The notes under the pieces: generated by a model
What the model saw: the letters and a program-made list of their open reading frames with translations, nothing else
Database searches by the model: none
What the model was told of the DNA's origin: nothing
Translations under genes and position numbers: made by a program
Part shown: positions 17,053-26,054 of the stretch, piece by piece
How the letters are laid out: the number at the start of each line of letters is the position of its first letter
Position numbering within the stretch: position 1 is the stretch's first letter
Source of the DNA: Streptomyces bambusae
Lineage (GTDB): Bacteria > Actinomycetota > Actinomycetes > Streptomycetales > Streptomycetaceae
Direction: 5' to 3'
Assembly (NCBI RefSeq): GCF_020532645.1
Contig: NZ_JAJAUZ010000017.1
Coordinates: 1 to 64,000 of the forward strand
DNA: 64,000 nt

Positions 17053-18468
17053 TCAGGTCGGCGGGGTGGTGAGGGCGGCGGCCAGGTGGTCCAGGGCGCG
17101 GGGCGCCCGGACGCGGTCGGTGGTCTCCGAGGCGAGGAAGGCGAAGGCGAGCAGGCGCCCGGTCGGGGAGACGGCCGTGCCGGCGAGCGAGTTGACACCC
17201 GTGAGCGTCCCGGTCTTGGCCCGCACCAGACCGGAGGCGGAGCCTTCGGTGTTGCGCCCGGTCAGGGTGCCGGTGAAACCGGCCACGGGCAGCCCGGTGA
17301 GGACCGGCCGCAGCTCCGGACGCGCAGGGTCCGCAGCGAGCACCAGCAGCGAGGTGAGCAGCGAGGCACTGACCCGGTCCGCCCGGGAGAGCCCGCTCCC
17401 GTCGGCGAAGCGCGCCCCCCGCACATCGGCCCCCAGCCCCCCGAGCCGCGCCGCAACCGCCCGCCCGGCCCCGTCGAAGGACGCCGGCAGCCCGCCGGCC
17501 AGCGCCGTCTGCCGCGCCAGCGCCTCCGCCAGGTCGTTGTCGCTGTGCGTGAGCATCCGCTCGACCAGTGCCGCCACGGTCGGGGACAGCGTCTCGGCGA
17601 GCGGGGCCGCATCCGCCGCGGCCCGCCCCGGCACCGGCTCGCCGCGGACGGCGATCCCCCGCGCCCGCAGCAGCCCGGCGAAGGCCCGCGCCGCATCGGC
17701 CGCCGGGGTCGCACTCCGCTCCCGGTCCCCCGACAGCGAACCGTCGAGCCGCGCCTCGTCGACCATCAGCGCGGTGACGGGCGCGAGGTTCCCGTTGACC
17801 CCGATCGGGTGCCGGGCCGGCCCGGTGTAGAGGGACTCGTCGTAGGCGAGGACCAGCTCGGACGCCGGCCGGCCCTTCAGCGCAGCCGCCGTGTCGTCCG
17901 CCAGTGAGTGCAGGCTGGCCGCGCCGGGCCGGTCCGTACGCGCGGTCAGCGTCGGGTCCCCGCCGCCGGTCAGCACGATCCGGCGGCCGCCGGGATCGGC
18001 GAGGACCCGCGTCGGGATCCGGTGTTCCGGCCCCCGCGCCGCCAGCACCGCGACCGCCGTGGCGATCTTGATGGTCGAGGCGGGGGTCTGCGCCCGCCCG
18101 GCCTGGTCCGCGTACAGCACCTTCCCGGTGGTTACGTCGACGACGGACGCGGCGCGCTGCCGCCCCAGCGCGGGATCGGCCATCAGCGGCCGCAGAACGG
18201 GCTCCAGGGGTGCCCCGGGGGGCGCGGCGGGTGCGGTGAGGGCCGCGAGCACGCCCGGCGCGCTGGGTGCCGCCTGCGGCCGCTGCGCGGCCTCGGCGTC
18301 GGCGGGCGCGCCGTGATCTGCGCCACCCGTCAGGCTCTGGGAGGCGGCCCGGTCCCGCTCGGCCTTACGCTGGCCGGAGTCCCAGGGACCGGAAGCGGCC
18401 ACCGCTCCGATCGCCAGGGTCAGGCCAACGGCGGCCGAACCCGCGGCGACCTGCCACGTTCTGACCAT
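17053..18468 (-). CDS. dacB: D-alanyl-D-alanine carboxypeptidase/endopeptidase (PBP4, peptidase S13)
   Basis: A penicillin-binding protein that trims or hydrolyses peptidoglycan cross-links outside the membrane. The 471-residue protein starts at the ATG at 18468 (MVRTWQVAAG), after GAGG, with an N-terminal signal/anchor at residues 6-26, then an Ala/Pro-rich linker. The serine triads are complete: STIKI (SxxK), HSDNDLAE (SxN) and AKTGTLTG (KTG). RIVLTGGGDPTL and FADGSGLSRADR match the S13 family. It is divergent from ppa across 170 bases. Confidence 0.93.
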   Translation of the reverse strand: MVRTWQVAAGSAAVGLTLAIGAVAASGPWDSGQRKAERDRAASQSLTGGADHGAPADAEAAQRPQAAPSAPGVLAALTAPAAPPGAPLEPVLRPLMADPALGRQRAASVVDVTTGKVLYADQAGRAQTPASTIKIATAVAVLAARGPEHRIPTRVLADPGGRRIVLTGGGDPTLTARTDRPGAASLHSLADDTAAALKGRPASELVLAYDESLYTGPARHPIGVNGNLAPVTALMVDEARLDGSLSGDRERSATPAADAARAFAGLLRARGIAVRGEPVPGRAAADAAPLAETLSPTVAALVERMLTHSDNDLAEALARQTALAGGLPASFDGAGRAVAARLGGLGADVRGARFADGSGLSRADRVSASLLTSLLVLAADPARPELRPVLTGLPVAGFTGTLTGRNTEGSASGLVRAKTGTLTGVNSLAGTAVSPTGRLLAFAFLASETTDRVRAPRALDHLAAALTTPPT

Positions 18469-18638
18469 CGGCACCTCGGACCAGCCCCTTTCGCGATCAC
18501 ACGACTGCGTGAGGGACACTTAACCACTGCGTCTTGCCGCGAGCATGGCACCCCACCCGGCAGGGCTGGGCCCGGACGCGCACGCAGTTGAATTCATTGC
18601 AGTCTCGAAGCTTGCAGCTGGACATGGAGGAGCAGGAC

Positions 18639-19130
18639 GTGGAGTTCGACGTCACCATCGAGATCCCCAAGGGTTCGCGGAACAAGTACGAGGTGGACCA
18701 CGAGACCGGCCGGATCCGTCTGGACCGTCGCCTCTTCACCTCGACGAGCTACCCGACGGACTACGGCTTCGTCGAGAACACCCTGGGCGAGGACGGCGAC
18801 CCGCTGGACGCGCTGGTCATCCTGGACGAGCCGACCTTCCCGGGCTGCCTGATCAAGTGCCGCGCCATCGGCATGTTCCGCATGACCGACGAGGCGGGCG
18901 GCGACGACAAGCTGCTGTGCGTGCCGGCCTCCGACCCGCGTGTCGAGCACCTGCGCGACATCCACCACATCTCCGAGTTCGACCGCCTGGAGATCCAGCA
19001 CTTCTTCGAGGTCTACAAGGACCTGGAGCCGGGCAAGTCGGTCGAGGGTGCCGACTGGGTCGGCCGCACCGAGGCCGAGGCCGAGATCGAGCGTTCCTTC
19101 AAGCGTCTGCAGGAGCAGGGCGGCCACTGA
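18639..19130 (+). CDS. ppa: Inorganic pyrophosphatase
   Basis: Hydrolyses pyrophosphate, pulling biosynthetic reactions forward. The 163-residue family I enzyme begins [18 protein letters not shown] and has the metal-binding [11 protein letters not shown] together with DIHHISEFD. The GTG at 18639 is chosen since GGAGG at 18626-18630 lies eight bases upstream and the product then matches the usual length; the ATG at 18624 would overlap that site. A 16-bp perfect terminator follows at 19173-19208. Confidence 0.96.
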   Translation: MEFDVTIEIPKGSRNKYEVDHETGRIRLDRRLFTSTSYPTDYGFVENTLGEDGDPLDALVILDEPTFPGCLIKCRAIGMFRMTDEAGGDDKLLCVPASDPRVEHLRDIHHISEFDRLEIQHFFEVYKDLEPGKSVEGADWVGRTEAEAEIERSFKRLQEQGGH

Positions 19131-19172
19131 GCCGTCCCGGCCGTCCACGGCGGCCGGCTGCCGATTCCGCTT

Positions 19173-19208
19173 CGACGGGCGGCACCCCCTGGGGGGTGCC
19201 GCCCGTCG
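19173..19208 (+). terminator. ppa terminator
   Basis: A perfect 16-bp stem (CGACGGGCGGCACCCC and complement) with loop CTGG, 43 bases after the ppa stop. Confidence 0.88.
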
Positions 19209-19290
19209 GCGTATCCGGGTGCATCCGGCTGTTCTGGGGACGAAACGATTCCGCATACTGTGATCACGGGCCTGGACAGATGGAGTGCGC

Positions 19291-20922
19291 GTGGCAGAGT
19301 CCGAGGGGGCAGACGACCGCAAGCCGCGGTCGGACGAGGCGCGGAGTGCGTTCGCGGCGCCGCCCGGGGTGGAAACCGCCGGGCCGCCCGAGGAGGAGCA
19401 GCCGACCTCGGAATTCGCAGTTCCTGAGGGTCTGGCGGCCGTGCCGTCCGAGCCCGAAGGTTCCGCTTTCGCCCGGCCGAGTACGTACAGCGCGCAGCAC
19501 TCGCCGCCGGCGTACCGGCCGGGGCACGGCTTCCCGGTCTCCCCCATGACCGACTCGCCCTGGCAGGACCGGATGCGGACCATGCTGCGGATGCCGGTCG
19601 GCGAGCGTCCGGTGCCGGAGGCGACGAAGCCGGAGGAGGGCGGTCCGGCGGTCGGCCGCGTGCTCGACCTGACCCTGCGCATCGGCGAGCTGCTGCTGTC
19701 GGGCGGTGAGTCCGCGGAGGACGTGGAGGCGGCGATGTTCGCCGTCAGCCGCAGCTACGGGCTGGACCGCTGCGAGCCGACGGTCACGTTCACGATGCTG
19801 TCGATCACGCACCAGCCCTCGCTGGTCGCGAACCCGGTGACGGCCAGCCGCACGGTGCGCCGCCGGGGTACGGACTACAACCGGCTGGCGGCGGTGTACC
19901 GGCTGGTCGCCGATCTCAGCACGCCGGACGCCGGGATCTCGATGGAGGAGGCGTACCGGCGGCTCGCCGAGATCCGCCGCAACCGGCACCCGTACCCGAC
20001 CTGGGTGCTCACGGCGGCCGCGGGCCTGCTGGCGGGTGCGGCCTCGACGCTGGTCGGCGGCGGAGTGCTGGTGTTCTTCGCGGCCGCGCTGGGCGCGGTC
20101 CTCGGCGACCGGCTGGCGTGGCTGAGCGCCGGGCGCGGGCTGCCGGAGTTCTACCAGTTCACGGTGGCCGCGATGCCGCCCGCCGCGATCGGCGTGGCGA
20201 TGTCGCTGATGCACGCGGACGTGAAGTCCTCGGCGGTGATCACCGGCGGGCTGTTCGCGCTGCTGCCCGGGCGGGCCCTGGTGGCGGCCGTGCAGGACGG
20301 GCTGACCGGCTTCTACATCACGGCGGCGGCCCGGCTGCTGGAGGTCATGTACCTGTTCATCGGGATCATCGTCGGCGTGCTGGTGGTGCTCTACCTGGGG
20401 CTCCAGCTGGGGTCGCCGACGGATCCGGAGAACGTCCTGCGGATCACCGAGCGGCCGCTGGTGCAGATCGCCGCGTCGATGGTGCTGGTGCTGACCTTCG
20501 CGGTCCTGCTCCAGCAGGAGCGGTCCACGGTGCTGATGGTGACCCTGAACGGCGGAGTGGCCTGGGTGATCTTCGGGGCGATGCACTACGCGGGCGGGAT
20601 CCCGCCGGTGCCGTCGACGGCGGTCGCGGCGGGCGTGGTGGGCCTGTTCGGCCAGCTGCTCTCGCGCTACCGGCACACGTCGGCGCTGCCGTACGTCACC
20701 GCCGCGATCGGCCCGCTGCTGCCGGGTTCGGCCACGTACTACGGGCTGCTGTCGATCGCGGAGAACCAGCTGAACAAGGGGCTGGGCTCGCTGATCAACG
20801 CGGTGACGGTGGCGCTGGCCATCGCGATCGGGGTGAACCTGGGGGCCGAGGTGTCCCGGCTGTTCCTCCGGATCCCGGGGGCCGCCAAGCGCGCCGCGGC
20901 GAAGCGGACGCGCGGCTTCTAG
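19291..20922 (+). CDS. Threonine/serine exporter family protein (ThrE)
   Basis: A membrane protein of 543 residues. The first 110 are polar and disordered-looking; the DUF1212/ThrE domain follows (GELLLSGGESAEDVEAAMF, VTFTMLSITH), and then about ten hydrophobic segments that combine the ThrE and ThrE_2 halves in one chain. ThrE of Corynebacterium exports threonine and serine; the substrate here is inferred. The GTG at 19291 is preferred since GGAG at 19282-19285 is five bases upstream, while the GTG at 19285 overlaps it. TTCTGG (19232) and CATACT (19254), 16 bases apart, are a possible promoter. Confidence 0.85.
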   Translation: MAESEGADDRKPRSDEARSAFAAPPGVETAGPPEEEQPTSEFAVPEGLAAVPSEPEGSAFARPSTYSAQHSPPAYRPGHGFPVSPMTDSPWQDRMRTMLRMPVGERPVPEATKPEEGGPAVGRVLDLTLRIGELLLSGGESAEDVEAAMFAVSRSYGLDRCEPTVTFTMLSITHQPSLVANPVTASRTVRRRGTDYNRLAAVYRLVADLSTPDAGISMEEAYRRLAEIRRNRHPYPTWVLTAAAGLLAGAASTLVGGGVLVFFAAALGAVLGDRLAWLSAGRGLPEFYQFTVAAMPPAAIGVAMSLMHADVKSSAVITGGLFALLPGRALVAAVQDGLTGFYITAAARLLEVMYLFIGIIVGVLVVLYLGLQLGSPTDPENVLRITERPLVQIAASMVLVLTFAVLLQQERSTVLMVTLNGGVAWVIFGAMHYAGGIPPVPSTAVAAGVVGLFGQLLSRYRHTSALPYVTAAIGPLLPGSATYYGLLSIAENQLNKGLGSLINAVTVALAIAIGVNLGAEVSRLFLRIPGAAKRAAAKRTRGF

Positions 20923-20950
20923 ACGGCTCCCGGGCCCGGGGGACGGTGGG

Positions 20951-21655
20951 TCAGCGCTTGGCGTGGCGGCCGCGCTGGGCCGGGGTGCCGGCCGGGGTGG
21001 AGCCGTCGGCGGCGGGAGCCGCGTCCTTGCCGTTCTTCGCTTCCCTGCGCGCCTTGAGGACTTCGAAGATCACCGGGAGGACCGAGATCAGCACGATGAG
21101 GACGAGGATGGCCTCGATGTTCTCGCCGATCAGCTTGATCTGGCCGAGCCAGTAGCCGGCCACGGTGACGCCCGCGCCCCAGCCGATGCCGCCGACGATG
21201 TTGTAGATCAGGAAGGTGCGGTACTTCATGGAGCCGGCACCGGCGACGATCGGCGCGAAGGTGCGGATGATCGGCACGAAGCGGGCCAGCACGATGGCCT
21301 TGGGGCCGTGCTTGTCCATGAACTCGTGGGCCTTGTCGAGGTTCTCCCGCTTGAAGACCTTCGAGTTCGGCCGGTTGAACAGCTTCGGCCCAAAGAACTT
21401 GCCGATCATGTAACCGACCTGGTCGCCGATGATCGCGGCGGCCACGATCAGGGTGCAGACCAGCCACAGCGGCTGCTTGATGTACTCGCCGTTGGCGACC
21501 AGCAGACCGGCCGTGAACAGCAGGGAGTCGCCGGGGAGGAAGGCGAAGAGGCCCGATTCGGCGAAGACGATGACCAGAATGCCGATGAGGCCGAACTCCG
21601 AGATCAGGTAGTCCGGGGACAGCCACTCGGGGCCGAGTGCGAGCGTCGTGTACAC
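20951..21655 (-). CDS. DedA family membrane protein
   Basis: A 234-residue DedA/SNARE-associated-type protein with the markers FAESGLFAFLPGDSLLFTAG, GDQVGYMIG, RFVPIIRTFAPIVAG and a C-terminal basic/Ala-rich tail. DedA proteins act in envelope homeostasis, and some flip polyprenyl phosphate or phosphatidyl lipids. I set the start at GTG 21655 (MYTTLALGPEW), 11 bases after AGGAG. A longer TTG-initiated frame would begin inside the GATAAT at 21715-21720, a good -10 element. It is convergent with the ThrE gene, 28 bases between stops. Confidence 0.85.
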   Translation of the reverse strand: MYTTLALGPEWLSPDYLISEFGLIGILVIVFAESGLFAFLPGDSLLFTAGLLVANGEYIKQPLWLVCTLIVAAAIIGDQVGYMIGKFFGPKLFNRPNSKVFKRENLDKAHEFMDKHGPKAIVLARFVPIIRTFAPIVAGAGSMKYRTFLIYNIVGGIGWGAGVTVAGYWLGQIKLIGENIEAILVLIVLISVLPVIFEVLKARREAKNGKDAAPAADGSTPAGTPAQRGRHAKR

Positions 21656-21714
21656 GTGTTCCGGGGCTCCTGGTCTGAGGGTCGCGGCAGTGCGGGGCAG
21701 CTGGCTCCGTATCA

Positions 21715-21720
21715 ATTATC
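21715..21720 (-). promoter_or_regulatory. Candidate -10 element of the dedA-type gene
   Basis: GATAAT on the minus strand sits about 60 bases before the GTG start, in a locally A/T-rich stretch. A matching -35 is not clear. Confidence 0.35.
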
Positions 21721-21732
21721 AACGCATGCCGC

Positions 21733-21761
21733 CCCCGCCCGGTTCCAGTACCGGGCAGGGG
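21733..21761 (-). terminator. tipA terminator
   Basis: An 11-bp stem with a single bulged A (CCCCGCCCGGT against ACCGGGC-A-GGGG), loop TCCAGT, begins 17 bases past the tipA stop codon. Confidence 0.65.
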
Positions 21762-21777
21762 TAACTTTGCCATGCTT

Positions 21778-22212
21778 TTACCGATCGTGGCGCGCCGCGT
21801 TGGCCAGGATCGCCCGTCGGGTGTATGCGGCGAGCCCCGGGCGGGCCTTGTCGATGTTCGCCGTGAACCTCGGATCGGCCACGTACATCTCCGCGAGCCC
21901 GCGGTGGATCTCGTACGTGCACGTGTAGTGGTTGCGGGTGATCATCGCCCGGTGCTCCTCGGCGACGTCCATCGCGGCCTCGGACTCCGGGTCGGCGCCG
22001 GCGTCCAGCAGGGCGGCCATCCGGAGCGTGTTCGCCTCGCCCTCGGCCTTGATCCGCAGCCAGTCCGCCTTGGTGTACGAAGCGGACCGCCGGGCCGACT
22101 CGCGGTAGGCGTCGGTGTCGCCCCAGCGCTGCTGCACTTCCTCCTCGTACTGCTCCGGGTCGTGGTCCCCGAAGACCTCGAACCGCTCCTCGGGGGTCAG
22201 GCTGATGCTCAT
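21778..22212 (-). other. Internal in-frame translation unit TipAS
   Basis: Codon 110 of tipA is an ATG (22210-22212) preceded eight bases upstream by GGAGG (22222-22226). In S. lividans the same position starts TipAS, the 144-residue drug-binding domain made in excess. The predicted product here is also 144 residues. Confidence 0.8.
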
Positions 22213-22539
22213 CGTGCGTGCCTCCATCGCTCGCTCCACGGCGGCGGCCATCTCCTGGAGGCGCCGGATCCGGCCCGACAGCAGCGCGTGCTGCCGGCGC
22301 AGGTGCTCGCGCGGGTCGGAGTCCGGGTCGTCCAGGAGGGCCGCCACCTCGTCGAGGGGGAAGCCGAGCTCGCGGTAGAACAGGATCTGCTGCAGCCGGT
22401 CCAGGTCGGCGTCCTCGTAGCGCCGGTGTCCCGCTCCGCTGCGCCCGCCCGGGGAGAGCAGGCCGATCTCGTCGTAGTGGTGCAGGGTCCGCACCGTGAC
22501 GCCGGCGAAACCGGCGACCTGTCCCACCGAATAGCTCAT
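21778..22539 (-). CDS. tipA: TipA thiopeptide-responsive MerR-family activator (TipAL)
   Basis: A 253-residue protein closely resembling S. lividans TipAL. Residues 1-75 are a MerR winged helix (MSYSVGQVAGFAGVTVRTLHH), 76-109 a dimerising coiled coil, and 110-253 the TipAS thiopeptide-binding domain (SLTPEERFEVFGD, a conserved HYTCTYEIH with a Cys able to bond the drug, ADPRFTANIDKARPGLAAY). The known family binds thiostrepton-like peptides and activates its own promoter. The ATG at 22539 is the start. The matching operator-promoter lies at 22573-22603, and an internal start for TipAS is conserved at 22212. Confidence 0.95.
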   Translation of the reverse strand: MSYSVGQVAGFAGVTVRTLHHYDEIGLLSPGGRSGAGHRRYEDADLDRLQQILFYRELGFPLDEVAALLDDPDSDPREHLRRQHALLSGRIRRLQEMAAAVERAMEARTMSISLTPEERFEVFGDHDPEQYEEEVQQRWGDTDAYRESARRSASYTKADWLRIKAEGEANTLRMAALLDAGADPESEAAMDVAEEHRAMITRNHYTCTYEIHRGLAEMYVADPRFTANIDKARPGLAAYTRRAILANAARHDR

Positions 22540-22572
22540 GCTCGGCGCCCCTTCGTTCTCGGTACGCACTCC

Positions 22573-22603
22573 ACTGTGGGTCCTCACGCCGCGTGAGGTG
22601 CAA
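22573..22603 (-). promoter_or_regulatory. tipA promoter and TipAL operator
   Basis: On the minus strand, -35 TTGCAC (22598-22603) and -10 CACAGT (22573-22578) are 19 bases apart, the over-long spacing typical of MerR-activated promoters. A perfect 17-bp palindrome (CCTCACGC, central base, GCGTGAGG; 22582-22598) fills the spacer. This matches the layout of the S. lividans tipA promoter as I know it. Confidence 0.85.
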
Positions 22604-22606
22604 GTC

Positions 22607-23158
22607 CTACGCGGCGGGGCCGGCCTCCGCGGCGGCCGCGACCAGCTCGAAGGCGGTCTTCCCGTCGAGGGACTCGCGGATGACGTCCGCGTGCCCGGCG
22701 TGCCGGGCGAACTCCTCGATCAGGTGCAGCACCAGCCAGCGCATCGACACCTTGCCATCCTTCGGGAACCAGGGCGCGGCGGGCAGCGGGAAGGTGTCGT
22801 CCATGCTCGGCACCGAGCGGACGAACCCCTCGGTCTCGGCCGCGACCGCGTCCCAGAAGGCCAGCACCTCGGGCATCGACTCGCCTTCGGCGAGCCGGAA
22901 GCTGTCGCCCCAGGTCTCCTCGGTGCGCTGCCGTTCGTTGGGACGCTGCTGGGCCAGCCGCAGCCAGTTCAGCTCGGTCTCGGCGACGTGCTTGACCAGA
23001 CCGGAGAGCGACAGCGCGCTCGCGCTCGGGCGGCTCGCCGCCTGCTCCTCGGTCAGCCCGACGAGCGTCCGGCGCAGGGCGCCGCGCTGTGCCTCGGCGA
23101 ACGCCAGCAGCGCGCCGCGCTCGTCTCCGTACTGCTCCGCGGGAACGTGAGTGACCAT
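22607..23158 (-). CDS. DinB-superfamily DUF664 protein
   Basis: A 183-residue four-helix DinB-like protein (DUF664, related to mycothiol-dependent enzymes). It has LVKHVAETELNWLR near residue 60 and LHLIEEFARHAGHADVIRE near the C terminus; the three His positions spaced along these helices would form the usual metal site. Metal-dependent thiol transfer is possible but unproven. GGAGG lies nine bases before the ATG at 23158. Its stop codon is only three bases from the tipA promoter, so read-through could feed tipA. Confidence 0.8.
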   Translation of the reverse strand: MVTHVPAEQYGDERGALLAFAEAQRGALRRTLVGLTEEQAASRPSASALSLSGLVKHVAETELNWLRLAQQRPNERQRTEETWGDSFRLAEGESMPEVLAFWDAVAAETEGFVRSVPSMDDTFPLPAAPWFPKDGKVSMRWLVLHLIEEFARHAGHADVIRESLDGKTAFELVAAAAEAGPAA

Positions 23159-23299
23159 GGGTGACCGCCTCCGGTGTGCCGTGTCCTGCCGTCTTGCTGA
23201 CAGGAACCACACTAGAAAGCCTTGCGGTCAGCTTCTGTCCTCAATGCCCGCGGCGTTGCGGCGTCATCGTTGCGAGGTCACCCGGACGGGGTCGGAGGG

Positions 23300-24757
23300 T
23301 CAGAACGGGAAGGCCGTCCGACCGTGCTGGACCGAGATCCACTTCTGGGTGGTGAAGGCCTCGACGGTCGCAGAACCGTTCAGGCGGCCCAGCCCGGAGG
23401 CCTTCTCCCCGCCGAACGCGGCCAGCGGCTCGTCCCCGATGGTGGAGTCGTTGACGTGGATCATCCCGGTCTCGATGCGCTGCGCGAACCGGATGCCCCG
23501 CTCCACGTCCCGGGTGTGGACGGCGCCGGAGAGGCCGTACGGGGTCGCGTTGGCCAGCCGTACGCCGTCCTCCTCGCCGTCGAAGGGGACGAGGAGGGCC
23601 ACCGGTCCGAAGATCTCCTGGCCCAGCAGCGGGGAGTCCTCGGCGATGCCGGTGAGGACGGTGGGCTCGACGAGGTTGCCGCGGGTGGTGCCGCGGACCA
23701 GGACGGTGGCGCCGTCCTCGATGGCCCGGTCCACGAGCGCGGTGAGCGCGTCGGCCTGGAAGGAGTTGATGAGCGGGCCGATCTGGGTGTCGGCCTCGCG
23801 CGGGTCGCCGGTCTTGAGGCCCTTCACCTTGGCGGTGAACTTGGCGGTGAATTCGTCGGCGATGGAGCGGTCCACCAGGATCCGGTTGGCGGCCATGCAG
23901 ACCTGCCCCTGGTACACGAAGCGGCTGAACACCGCCGCGTCCACGGCGTAGTCGAGGTCGGCGTCGTCGAGGACCACGAGGGCGCTGTTGCCGCTGAGCT
24001 CCAGGACGGTCCGCTTGAAGTGGCGGGCGGCGACCGCGCCGACGTGCCGGCCGACCCGGTCCGAGCCGGCGAAGGAGATCACCTTCGGCACGGGGTGGGT
24101 GAGCAGGGCGTCGCCGATCTCGGCGATGTCGGTGACGAGGACGTTCAGCAGCCCGGCGGGCAGGCCCGCGTCCTCGAAGAGCTTGGCGATGACGCCGCCG
24201 CCGACCACGGGCGCGTTCTGGTTGGGCTTGATCACGACCGCGTTGCCGAGGGCGAGCGCGGGGGCCACGGACTTCAGGGTGACGAGGAAGGGGAAGTTGA
24301 ACGGGCTGATCACGGAGACCACGCCCACCGGCAGCCGCTGGACCCGGTTCTCCTTGCCGGCCACGGGTGACGGAAGGATTCGCCCCTCGGGCCGGACGGC
24401 CAGCTGGATCGCCTCGCGCAGGAACTCCTGGGCGAGCTGGATCTCGTAGACGGCCTTGGTGCGGGTGCCGCCCAGCTCGTCGATCATCGCCTCGACGATC
24501 TCGGCCTCGCGCTCGGCGGTCAGCCGGAGGACGTTCTCCAGGATCGACCGGCGGGTGTAGGGGCTGGTCTCGGCCCAGACCCGCTGGGCGCGGGCGGCAG
24601 CCCGGTAGGCGAGGTCGACCTGCTCGACGGTGGCCACCGTGATGGCGGCGAGCTTGTCACCGTTGTACGGGTTGACGTCGATGATGTCCCACGAGCCGGT
24701 CCCGGCCAGCCATTCGCCGTCTATGTACTGGTGAGCCAGCTCGGTGAATATGGACAT
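23300..24757 (-). CDS. NAD(P)-dependent aldehyde dehydrogenase
   Basis: An ALDH-superfamily enzyme of 485 residues, closest in pattern to benzaldehyde/vanillin dehydrogenases. It has SPFNFPF and KPNQNAP (cofactor binding), the catalytic Glu253 in LELSGNS, the nucleophile Cys287 in GQVCMAANR, and EIFGPV. It oxidises an aldehyde to the acid; the substrate is not predictable. The ATG at 24757 (MSIFTELAHQYIDGEW) is chosen over a GTG ten codons upstream because homologous chains begin there. It is a single-gene unit with 142 bases to the next gene downstream. Confidence 0.9.
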   Translation of the reverse strand: MSIFTELAHQYIDGEWLAGTGSWDIIDVNPYNGDKLAAITVATVEQVDLAYRAAARAQRVWAETSPYTRRSILENVLRLTAEREAEIVEAMIDELGGTRTKAVYEIQLAQEFLREAIQLAVRPEGRILPSPVAGKENRVQRLPVGVVSVISPFNFPFLVTLKSVAPALALGNAVVIKPNQNAPVVGGGVIAKLFEDAGLPAGLLNVLVTDIAEIGDALLTHPVPKVISFAGSDRVGRHVGAVAARHFKRTVLELSGNSALVVLDDADLDYAVDAAVFSRFVYQGQVCMAANRILVDRSIADEFTAKFTAKVKGLKTGDPREADTQIGPLINSFQADALTALVDRAIEDGATVLVRGTTRGNLVEPTVLTGIAEDSPLLGQEIFGPVALLVPFDGEEDGVRLANATPYGLSGAVHTRDVERGIRFAQRIETGMIHVNDSTIGDEPLAAFGGEKASGLGRLNGSATVEAFTTQKWISVQHGRTAFPF

Positions 24758-24858
24758 GCCATCCCTTACTGCGAGCGGCGCGCGCACCGTTGCGCCCGCC
24801 GGGCCCCGATGACGCCTGATGCCGACAAACCCTGAATGGCCGTCATCCTACTTGTGGT

Positions 24859-25722
24859 TCAGGAGAGTTGGAGCAGTCCGCGAAGAAGATCCCGGGTCTC
24901 GTCCGGGTTCGGGCAGTCGGCCTGGAGCCGTTCCATCGCCCGCTCGTACTGCGCGACCTCCTCGTCCTTGTCGAGGTAGAGGGCGCTGGTGAGCTGTTCG
25001 AGGTAGACGATGTCCTGGAGGTCGGACTCGGGGAACCGCAGCAGGGTGAAGGCGCCGCTCTCGCCGGCGTGCCCGCCGAAGCTGAACGGCATGACCTGGA
25101 GGCGCACGTTCGGCCGCTGGGAGAACTCGATGAGGTGCTCCAGCTGACCCCGCATCACGGACCGGTCACCGTAGGGCCGGCGCAGCGCGGCCTCGTCGAG
25201 CACGGCGTGGAAGACGGGCGCGTTCTCGGCGACGAGCACCTTCTGGCGCTCCAGCCGCAGCGCGACCCGGCGGTCGATCTCGGCGGCCGAGGCCCCGGGC
25301 ATGCCGCGGCTCACCACGGCGTGGGCGTACGCCTCGGTCTGGAGGAGGCCGTGGACGAACTGGACCTCGTAGATGCGGATGAGGGAGGCGGCCCCTTCGA
25401 GGCCGATGTACGTCTGGAACCAGCCGGGCAGCACGTCTCCGTAACTGTGCCACCAGCCCGCAGCGTTGGCCTCGCGGACGAGTCCGAGCAAGGACTCGCG
25501 TTCGGCACCGTCGGTCACTCCGTAGAGGGTCAGCAGATCCTCGACGTCTCTGGCCTTGAAGCTCACCCTTCCCAACTCCAAGCGGCTGATCTTCGATTCG
25601 GACGCGCGGATCGAGTAGCCGGCCGCCTCGCGGGTGATCCCGCGGGATTCACGCAGTCGCCTGAGCTGAGACCCCAGGAGGATGCGCCGCACCACTGAGC
25701 CATTGGACTCGGTTGCGGTCAC
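24859..25722 (-). CDS. XRE-family regulator with DUF5753 (WhiJ/Scr1-like)
   Basis: A 287-residue DNA-binding protein. Residues 15-75 are an XRE helix-turn-helix (LRRLRESRGITREAAGY, ESKISRLELGR) and 100-280 the DUF5753 sensory domain (WFQTYIGLEGAASLIRIYE, PGLLQT-like FVHGLLQTEAYA, RRVALRLERQKVL). Such proteins pair with small DUF397 proteins and RsbW-like ATPases in Streptomyces developmental and toxin-antitoxin-like loci, exactly the set seen here. The GTG at 25722 follows GGGAGGG. The divergent 332-base spacer carries a candidate operator that recurs before the DUF397 gene. Confidence 0.9.
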   Translation of the reverse strand: MTATESNGSVVRRILLGSQLRRLRESRGITREAAGYSIRASESKISRLELGRVSFKARDVEDLLTLYGVTDGAERESLLGLVREANAAGWWHSYGDVLPGWFQTYIGLEGAASLIRIYEVQFVHGLLQTEAYAHAVVSRGMPGASAAEIDRRVALRLERQKVLVAENAPVFHAVLDEAALRRPYGDRSVMRGQLEHLIEFSQRPNVRLQVMPFSFGGHAGESGAFTLLRFPESDLQDIVYLEQLTSALYLDKDEEVAQYERAMERLQADCPNPDETRDLLRGLLQLS

Positions 25723-26054
25723 GTTCCAACCCTCCCCATCGCGGTGTTCGTCTGTCTACAGGTCTCGGGCCCCCGTGCCCCGGGTCCCGAAGTCTGCCAC
25801 CAAAACGCATCCGGCCGTACTCGTTCTGTAACGGAATCGTGGATCCCGGAAAAGAAGTCCGTAAGTATGCGTAGGAAGAAATGAGCAAGAACCGTCACGT
25901 GAACGGACAGGTCCGGCGCGTGCACGTGCATCTGCCCTTGCATCTGCCCTACGCATTCGGAACCATGGTGCCGCGCAGCTGCGTGCAATCCGCGCATGCG
26001 CACAGGGCCCGCCCCGCAGTACCGCTCCGTCCGCGACTTCCGGGAGTGCCTCGC
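25723..26054. promoter_or_regulatory. Divergent control region of XRE and ATPase genes
   Basis: This 332-base non-coding region has the lowest G+C nearby (25780-25900). It contains ATGCGTAG (25867) with its inverse CTACGCAT (25949), a direct repeat of GCATCTGCCC (25928 and 25940), and the left copy of the 20-bp inverted motif (25918-25937). No gene is evident; frames extending the ATPase upstream through it are rejected. Confidence 0.55.
25918..25937 (+). repeat. 20-bp shared motif, copy A
   Basis: GCGTGCACGTGCATCTGCCC. Its exact reverse complement is at 26949-26968, upstream of the DUF397 gene. It embeds the palindrome TGCACGTGCA. Confidence 0.8.

Noticed and set aside
25881..26054. Upstream extension of the RsbW-like ATPase
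   Set aside because: It would pass through the motif-rich control region and has no homolog-like sequence; GGGAG and the ATG at 26055 fit better.
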